Assembly: GCA_963573305.1 (NCBI GenBank)
Contig: OY754329.1
Coordinates: 129,629,422 to 129,693,421 of the forward strand
Source: Pyrrhosoma nymphula
Taxonomy: Eukaryota > Arthropoda > Insecta > Odonata > Coenagrionidae
DNA: 64,000 bases
Direction of reading: 5' to 3'
The first letter of the stretch is position 1, and each line of letters begins with the position of its first letter. The translations under genes and the position numbers were made by a program. Positions 58,601 to 64,000 of the stretch are shown in pieces. The notes beneath the pieces were generated by a model, which had not been told where the DNA came from, did no database searches, and saw nothing but the letters and a program-made list of their open reading frames with translations.

Positions 58601-61231
58601 GCCACCATGAATAAGTTTGTCCCTGCTTTAGTAAGTATTGAGTAAAGGCCAATTAATATAAAATTGATGAAACTAGATTTTAAAAACATTATATTAAAAT
58701 GATGAATTGAAATAAACTAGCATTCAAACAATGAAAATTTCTTTAATGGAAATACCAAAAAAATGTAATGACTAATACTTCAAAAAGCTTCAGCACCATC
58801 TCTCCATTTAATTACAATCACTTTACTAAAAATGCATGCACTGAAGTAAATGACAAGCCATCTGCTCATTTTTTAAGCTTTTGCATGAAAAATGAGATTA
58901 CAAAAATTTAATGTATTTTCTGCAATCTCCTAAGATTTTAGAGGAGCACTCGTTAAGAAAAGTTTCTTAGCAGAAGCAGAGCATGCATTGGATATCCAAA
59001 TGCAGTGCTAACAGTTTTCATTCTTCAAGTAAGAATTGCATTTCAAGAACTCACGATAAGAAAAAAACAATGTAATTCAACTACATATTAGCTATGACTA
59101 TTTTTAAAAAATTGTAACATTTTATGTTCTTCATCCACGTCTTCTGAATATGATTTTTGATCTTTCAGGACAACATTATTTATTCATATCTCCCACTTTA
59201 GGTCAGATGTAAAAATTTTGATTATTTTACACCAGTAGGCTCAAGTAGGGTTACCATACGTTCTGAAAAAGTGGGATTCCAATGTATATTGGAAAATAAA
59301 AAACCTCTCTGGCTGAATTAAAAAAATATGCTAATGCCCTGAATTTTTCCAATGACCTCATCTAAATTTCTGTAACATTTAATTCTAACATTTTCATTAC
59401 ACATCCACGAAAATAGGCTGAAGGCTTTTGAGATGTGGGTGTGGAGGAGGATGGAGAAGGTGAGGTGGACGGAAAGGAAGACAAATGAGGAAGTGCTTGA
59501 CATGGTGGTCGAGGAGAGGAAACTTATAGATGAGATTAGGGGAAGACAGGGTAGGTGGCTGGAAGGGGTAATGAGGGGCGATGGTTTGCTGAAGGCCGTG
59601 ATAGAGGGTAGGATGTTGGGTAAGCGGGGAAGGGAAAGGAAGAGAATCGGTTTTATGGACGGGATGAAGAAAGGTAGGACTTATGCTGAGATGAAGAAAG
59701 AAATACAAGAGGTTGAAAGGGCACAGCACGTGTAAGAGTTCGTTGGATATTCTCTGACTTTCATCACAATCTACCTCTAACCGGTAGATTACTGTAATGA
59801 ATGAATGAATCCACCTATTTCCGGTCTCACAATGCTTAACTCATTACATTGGTGACACTTTGTGCCACTGGAGAAAATACAATCCCACACATACATGTGT
59901 AGCGTCAGACGATGTTCATAAATAATTAACACCTATTCAACACACTTCTGCTTTCTTTATTCTTAAATTCATCAGAGCAGCTTCCAGTCCTGCTGTCTCC
60001 CTCTCCCTTCACAACCCATCTCCTTTCTCCAAAACAAAACCTTCGCAACCAAACATTTTAACAATTAAACATTTGTAAACTAAAATAAATTAAAACATTC
60101 AAATTTTAACTATTCCAAATTAAACAAATTAAAAACAAATACTGCAGTACGGTTCAAACGCTACACATGTATATAGGATAGCAAGCATAATTTGAAAGAT
60201 AAGTAATGTCTGCAGAATCATGATCATAAAAACTGAAGAATAATGCACTGATGTGAAAGGTGTCATGTTCAAAAAAATATGTTTGGTTAGCAAGGATAAA
60301 GGATATTTGCAAGCACAAGTAAATATGTAATGTGTATTTTTCAGAACGTTGTTTCATTCAAAATATATTGTAATGCAGAATATCAAGCATGATAAGTTAA
60401 AAAAATGCTTATAAACAAATTTATGTCATCCTAATGAAATTACAACCTAATTGGTGTCCTGAATTTTGATGCCACCCTTATGGTGACTCTAGGCTCACGG
60501 CCATACATGTTCCTCTGACAAGAACAGAAAATTACATTTGGAAATATTTATGATCACAAAAATCTGAAACTTCTTACCTTCTTCATTTATGTCATCGGAT
60601 TTCAGAAACCAAAGCTCATCATCGTCAAAGTGAGCATCGCCACCTCGATCTGGCCCTGGGAAGAAGGCATGAGCCAGGATCTTGCCTCTACCATCAAACG
60701 GAAAACCATCTCCATGAAATTGCCTAGAGGATTAGGGAAAAGAGGGAAACGTTTATTCAGGGTGGATGGGTAGGCACTGGGCAGGTTTGCTAGGCCACAC
60801 ATCATCAGTGAACTTTAAGCATCTGGGACTCAGGACAAAAAGATTTAAATCCACAAGCTTAAATAAATGGCTATTCTTTTAGTTGAAAACTTCTGCTAGG
60901 AACAGAAAGTGACATAAAACTAACAGCAGGATGTGGTTGGAAGCTCCAACCAACTCTTAAGGTTACATACACATTGGGCCACAGTCACTTGAAAAATGCA
61001 ATGCCCCTTGAAAAATTTATGCTCATTCAATGCAACTAAACAATGACCATGCATGCTCATCAAATATACACTTACCTGCTGAATTCAATGACAATGTCAG
61101 CCTTGTCACTGTTAACATTTTGAAAAGTTAGTTTCGAGTGCTCAGCCCATATTTCCAGTGCTTCCTGCAGCTCACGTTGAACTGCCCGTGGATCGAGAGA
61201 CTTCGTTTGCATGCGTGGTGGAATTCTCAAA
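46368..61231 (-). CDS. Mmp2: Matrix metalloproteinase, Mmp2-like (eight exons, 5' end missing)
   Basis: A zinc endopeptidase that cleaves extracellular-matrix and basement-membrane proteins in insect tissue remodelling. Exons: 61231-61076, 60723-60578, 58622-58458, 54631-54369, 53038-52897, 52404-52245, 49287-49184, 46648-46368. All have AG acceptors and GT donors, total 1417 nt, and the frame is open to TGA (471 codons after the first split one). Domain order: catalytic domain with HGDGFPFDGRGKILAHAFFP, RGGDAHFDDDE and the zinc site HEFGHSLGLAHS plus Met-turn ALMYPWY; Pro/Thr/His hinge; four hemopexin blades with Cys pair (PDTC, MKCP); hydrophobic tail. The phrases KLTFQNVNSDKADI and FFPGPDRGGDAHFD and the tail point to Mmp2 rather than Mmp1. 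Signal peptide, prodomain and cysteine switch must lie upstream. Confidence 0.88.
47785..47910. mobile_element. Short hAT-type MITE relative in Mmp2 intron g-h
   Basis: Starts CATAGGCGTATCCAGGG and shares GGGGTTGTAA, ATTGATAAAAAA and AAAATGATGTGTTTA with 39894-40480. It ends near GCTACACCTACAT. About 126 bp, internally deleted. Confidence 0.65.
48640..48715 (+). mobile_element. Possible tRNA-derived SINE fragment in Mmp2 intron g-h
   Basis: GGCCGGTGATTCAATTCCCG resembles a box B with its stem (GGTTCRANTCC). No convincing box A upstream. Weak. Confidence 0.3.
49184..49287 (-). CDS. Mmp2: Mmp2 exon g: hemopexin blade 3-4
   Basis: Short 104-nt exon encoding LDDFTNKVELDYPRDMVMWR, then GVDYNIDSVFRYTD. 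It is too short to stand out alone, but its phases fit both neighbours. Confidence 0.85.
49790..51346 (+). pseudogene. pogo/Tigger-type DDE transposase pseudogene in Mmp2 intron f-g
   Basis: Family phrases appear in order over different frames: HHPKLFNHLCENIKHERADI (linker helix), EINFSDGPGSMKVIVKRGSK (where functional relatives have 'YDETNFxDDPG', with the first catalytic Asp lost or mutated), GPKVLIGGNLSSYLS (second catalytic region, Asp to Gly), LQPLDVAFFQPLKNAWRQTL, and a C-terminal FFLISFATNKWQRKFIGEIE ending at 51343-51345. Several frameshifts and stops, and two catalytic Asp positions changed. It sits in sense relative to the plus strand, antisense to Mmp2. Confidence 0.75.
52245..52404 (-). 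CDS. Mmp2: Mmp2 exon f: hemopexin blade 2-3
   Basis: Encodes NKYYLYDGNKLAKGYPQPLT, then LPSTLDKIDGAMVWGHNSKT and YLFSGTMYW. Confidence 0.88.
52897..53038 (-). CDS. Mmp2: Mmp2 exon e: hemopexin blade 1-2
   Basis: Encodes YFWRISDRALTKVQPYESNR, then FFYNLPSDFTRVDAVYERKD and QKIVFFI. The YFWRI and VDAVYE phrases mark blade boundaries. Confidence 0.88.
53771..53990. mobile_element. Possible MITE or tRNA-related repeat in Mmp2 intron d-e
   Basis: Begins with CCAGGGCGTAATCAAGG and a run of 12 G. On the minus strand at about 53915 it has TCTGGGTTCGAATCCCAGTC, a perfect box B with stem. Might be two overlapping small elements. An intact tRNA is not supported. Confidence 0.4.
54369..54631 (-). CDS. 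Mmp2: Mmp2 exon d: hinge and start of hemopexin blade 1
   Basis: A linker rich in Pro, Thr and His (TPPTTPSTPRTPHTRRPSHG and similar) leads to PDTCNTNYDAISMIRGELFI, with the first hemopexin Cys. The hinge length and composition vary widely in this family. Confidence 0.85.
55300..56600. repeat. Tandem array with ~160-bp unit in Mmp2 intron c-d
   Basis: The phrase GTCGGATCTCGAATCTGTTG recurs, with variation, near 55331, 55493, 55652, 55975, 56122 and 56277, and CTGGTAACATGGTGCCAAAG follows each at a similar distance. The spacing is 147-162 bp, with one 323-bp gap where two units carry a different middle part (GTTTCTTTCCCTCACGCC, also at 56410). Eight or so units in all. Units differ by perhaps 10-25%. 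Confidence 0.85.
57424..57574. mobile_element. hAT-like MITE in Mmp2 intron c-d
   Basis: CAGTGGCAGATTAAG at the left and CTTAATCCACCACTG at the right are inverted with two mismatches and enclose 151 bp. The flanks match only partly (CCAGTATG and CAAGTAAA). Confidence 0.65.
58458..58622 (-). CDS. Mmp2: Mmp2 exon c: catalytic zinc site
   Basis: Encodes TNLFMVAAHEFGHSLGLAHS with the three zinc-binding His and the catalytic Glu, then the Met-turn GALMYPWYQG and the domain end DDKHGIQQLYG. Confidence 0.92.
59402..59806 (+). mobile_element. RTE-like LINE family A 3' end in Mmp2 intron b-c
   Basis: 5'-truncated. The frame 59433-59735 encodes MWVWRRMEKVRWTERKTNEE, then EERKLIDEIRGRQGRWLEGV and GKRGRERKRIGFMDGMKKGR, the last 100 residues of ORF2, uninterrupted up to TAA. 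Tail TCTAACCGGTAGATTACTG then GAATGAATGAAT. ATCCAC flanks both sides (59403 and 59809), a possible short target duplication. The intact frame makes it the best-kept family A copy in this window. Confidence 0.8.
60578..60723 (-). CDS. Mmp2: Mmp2 exon b: structural zinc/calcium loop
   Basis: Encodes QFHGDGFPFDGRGKILAHAF, then FPGPDRGGDAHFDDDELWFL and KSDDINEE: the His and Asp ligands of the structural zinc and calcium ions. Acceptor is AATCCTCTAG. The last base starts the Gly codon completed in exon c. Confidence 0.9.
61076..61231 (-). CDS. Mmp2: Mmp2 exon a: N-terminal half of catalytic domain
   Basis: Encodes RIPPRMQTKSLDPRAVQREL, then QEALEIWAEHSKLTFQNVNS and KADIVIEFS: the first helix and beta strands. 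It begins one base into a codon after a TTATTCCAG acceptor. The donor is CAGGTAAGTG. Confidence 0.88.
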
Positions 61232-61749
61232 CTGGAATAAGAAAAAAACACAAAGAACGTCAAAAATGATGGTTTAATATCTGAGAATTGCTCAATTTAA
61301 TTTATTGAGAGTAACCTGAAAATTATCAACTTTATTTAAATTTTATAAAAATATTAACAATTCTTTTTGCTACTTGCAATGTGTGGAGAAAAGATTAAAG
61401 AGTACTCAATACAGAGAGTTTAGAGTATACAGAGAGTAATGCAGTTTAAAGAGTACAGAGTAAATACGTATTATAAACCTTAAGAAAGAGGCAATACATA
61501 ATCCCTGAAGGAATTTCACCTAAGTAGTGGAAATATCAGTTTTTAAAGACTGTTTGCAGAGAAACACAAAAGAAATATCATAAGAAGATTGACTGAGGCA
61601 GCTTTAAGAAAAAGCTATTACTTGTGCAAAGATAAAAACAATTTTCATAAAATGAAACCATTTTGACTTAAGCTGATGCAGGTATGTGCCAATATCCCAA
61701 AAACCAAGATCGGCTGATGCAATCATATCGTTAACATTCAACTTACGGG

Positions 61750-61840
61750 GAAATAACTTTCTTCTCACAATAGTTTTCAGAATAATTCTTCTCACAATAG
61801 TTTTCAGAATAATTCTTCTCACAATAGATTTCAGAATAAT
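61750..61840. repeat. Tandem 27-bp repeat
   Basis: About three copies of CTTCTCACAATAGTTTTCAG plus AATAATT. On the minus strand it makes the repeated RRIILKTIV of a short open frame, which I take as non-coding. Confidence 0.85.
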
Positions 61841-62324
61841 GTCACTTGAGTAAAACAGAAAAGTACCTTTACTTTCATACTAATCACCCATTTTTCCTTT
61901 CAGTCCTGAGTGAATTCAATTCAATCGGTGAAAATAATAGTGTGAAAATGTAGGATTTAGTATTGGATGCAGGACGCGGTTTCCCTTAGGTTACAAAAAA
62001 ATAAGCCCTATCAAAAATATCCGTTTGAATCCACGTGATTTCACATAAGTTTCCATCTGGAAATGTGATTTCCCTGATGGAAACAAGTATTTCCATTTAG
62101 AAATTGTTTCATGTCAACATGGAAAAATTTCCCAATCAGAAATGATTGAATCCCACATGATTTAGTACTAGTTCCGCATGGGAAAGTATTTTATTAACAG
62201 GAGCAAGTACTTCCAGATGGATATGGTGAAATTCACATGGAAAAAATTCCAATAGAAAATTACCACATACGATATTCTTTCCTTCTGGCCCATTTGGAAA
62301 TGATTTGTATCAGTAGTACCATAT
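61841..62324. other. Region with repeated TTTCCATNTGGAAAT-like words
   Basis: From 62045 to 62300 there are at least eight imperfect copies of TTTCCATCTGGAAAT, TTCCAGATGGA, CATGGAAAAATTTCC and the like, in both orientations. No gene seen. The missing 5' exons of Mmp2 were looked for here without success (no PRCGVPD-like cysteine switch). Confidence 0.5.
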
Positions 62325-63570
62325 CCCAAGTAGCAATATCTTCTGAAAAAATTATTTTAAAATATCTTGCAAAAAGTTTTTAAAATCATTTTAAAATTAT
62401 TTTAAAATTATTTTGAAAACATATTAACTCTCTCTTTTTTGGATTAAAAATTTTTTTTTCACAAATTTAAAATGATTTTAATATAAGTTTTAAATATTTT
62501 TAACTCTTTAAGAAACTACCCAGTAAACACAAAATGCTGCAGATGCGCATCTGTTGCGCTGCGCAGTAGCGCTGCAGCTACCGCGAGGGCGCTTCTGCAG
62601 CGCGTCTAGCACTTCTAAACTTCCCTTTTTTGAATGTCGGATGCGCGGCAAACGGGTGTCAGGAGCGCTGCACAAGCGTGTTACGATCGCTTCAAACTGC
62701 AAAAAAAAGGTACACCCGGGCAACATTGTAGTACCTATCTCCGGACCGTATGGACCATCTTCAATCTCACATCTGCACACGGTATGTTTATCTCGCAACT
62801 ACTTACGTCATATCCTACTCGCAACTGAAAGTTGCGCTCCAAGAAAGTTGTATATATACGGCCATTCCCGTGCGTAAATGTGTTTGCGAGAAATAACTTA
62901 TAAATGTCAATGCCGTGATAGTTTGAGGAAACGTACCATCCAATCACGATAAAAGTTTTCAGGTATTAATTAATTGAAACCTATGTTGCCACATGACATG
63001 AATATAAAGTCAATATTAATGAGAATAAACAATATTTTTCCAATTGCCACACGTTTCTTACATTTCAATGAAGACGTAACTTACTTGCAGAATGGTTACG
63101 AACGTGAATATGCATGTATAATCAATGTTACGAATGTGGAAATGAGAAAACTGATGAATGTACCAATAAAAGCATAACAATAATTTAGTGTACAGCGGAA
63201 ATTAATTACAAAAAGCTATCAATTTTTAAGCTATAATTTTAAAATTATTTCAAAATAATTTTTAATTTGTTTAAAATAATTTTAAAATCATTTTAAAAAT
63301 ATTTTAAAATTATTTTGAAATAATATTCTCATATTATTTTAACATGAAATGTTAAAAAAAGACTTTTCATGCAAATAAATGTCTCAGTACTTCCTACATA
63401 TGCATATATATGTTGTCAACAAATTGAGATGACAGGATACAGAACTTCAATATCATACATTATTTTAAAATCTTGAAAAGTCATGATTTTAGGTATCTTA
63501 TGATATTTTGATTTTAAAATTATTTCAAATCATTTTAAAATCATTTTTCAACATTCTTTTGCTACTTGGG
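62325..63570. mobile_element. Non-autonomous DNA transposon, CCCAAGTAGCAA ends, copy 2
   Basis: Left end CCCAAGTAGCAATATC and right end TTTTGCTACTTGGG are inverted over 12 bp. Subterminal regions (62350-62500 and 63225-63545) are arrays of ATTTTAAAATNATTTT words. The core 62840-63060 matches the 1500-bp element at 31773. AT flanks both ends. No transposase found. Confidence 0.7.
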
Positions 63571-64000
63571 ATGGATTACGCGCTCTTCATTCTACATAGA
63601 AATTTCCTCAAACAACCCTAAATTACAGAGCGGAGAACGGGGAAAAATTGTGCCATTCTTAGGTAAAGATGACTCTGACCTATGAATTCCCATTTGGATG
63701 AACGGAAGATGATTTTCTATGCAAGATCATACAGATCAAACCGAATCCATAGTGTAAACATGGGGCGGGCACGGTGGAAGTCAGAGGACACTCTCCCCAC
63801 TCGTAAAATTTTGATCACATGGTAGGAAGAGGTCCCAGGTGCGAAAGCGTAAGACTTAAGTCATAGACGACCGGGAAGAGGAATATCAATCGAACGGCTC
63901 TTTGCGGAGAAACCCGCCGGGTGGTTGGCGTTTCTTCGTCCGAGGATTAAGCGAATGGGGTCAATGGAATCCACCGAATTAGCATCGAATAATTCCCATT
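63571..64000. other. No gene recognised
   Basis: Unassigned sequence at the window edge. Confidence 0.5.

Noticed and set aside
61604..61822. Minus-strand frame as a possible Mmp2 prodomain exon
   Set aside because: It starts with the 27-bp tandem repeat and has no PRCGVPD-type cysteine switch or fitting splice phase.

Overview
This window is nuclear DNA from an arthropod, almost certainly an insect. The grounds are AT-rich sequence, spliced genes with long introns, an RR-2 chitin-binding cuticle protein exon, an Mmp2-type matrix metalloproteinase, and arthropod-type transposons (R1-like, RTE-like and CR1-like LINEs, hAT, PIF/Harbinger and pogo/Tigger remnants). I see no rRNA, CRISPR, prokaryotic operon or viral gene, and no convincing intact tRNA. 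The order cannot be fixed from this sequence alone.

Layout. 1-1476 is the 3' end of an R1-like LINE with its poly(A). 2618-3930 holds 3' fragments of RTE-like LINE family A. 6340-9700 is a nearly full-length but broken copy of RTE-like family B (endonuclease plus reverse transcriptase). 9885-10608 is a large inverted repeat. 10775-13655 holds two CR1-like LINE 3' ends. 13.7-16.5 kb has a tRNA-derived SINE and two decayed Tigger fragments. 16998-24064 and 30067-37104 are two collinear, diverged copies of a non-coding block, each interrupted by different transposons. Between them lie family B copy 3 (24160-27668, itself carrying an 8-bp-TSD hAT element and a CR1-like insertion) and two tandem cuticle-protein exons (28112 and 29612), both damaged. 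33442-35058 is a PIF/Harbinger remnant with a MADF-type gene and a convergent transposase exon. 37-41.8 kb is a cluster of small hAT elements, a minus-strand family A LINE, and a 1-kb element with perfect 31-bp terminal inverted repeats. 41.8-46.3 kb is mostly featureless apart from a small MITE.

The one clearly intact host gene is on the minus strand from 61231 to 46368: eight consecutive exons of an Mmp2-like metalloproteinase, covering most of the catalytic domain, a Pro/His-rich hinge, four hemopexin blades and a hydrophobic GPI-type tail. The reading frame is open across all eight splice junctions. The signal peptide, prodomain and cysteine switch are not seen, and should lie beyond 61.3 kb or outside the window. 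Its introns carry a Tigger-like transposase pseudogene, a roughly 160-bp tandem array, a family A LINE 3' end and small MITEs.

The most interesting structures not explained by ordinary annotation are a non-autonomous DNA transposon family with CCCAAGTAGC-type ends (31773-33272 and 62325-63570), the two-block duplication that provides empty sites for dating insertions, the 160-bp array in the Mmp2 intron, the 1-kb 31-bp-TIR element that appears to contain a terminal exon, and the LINE B copies that share the same in-frame stops.
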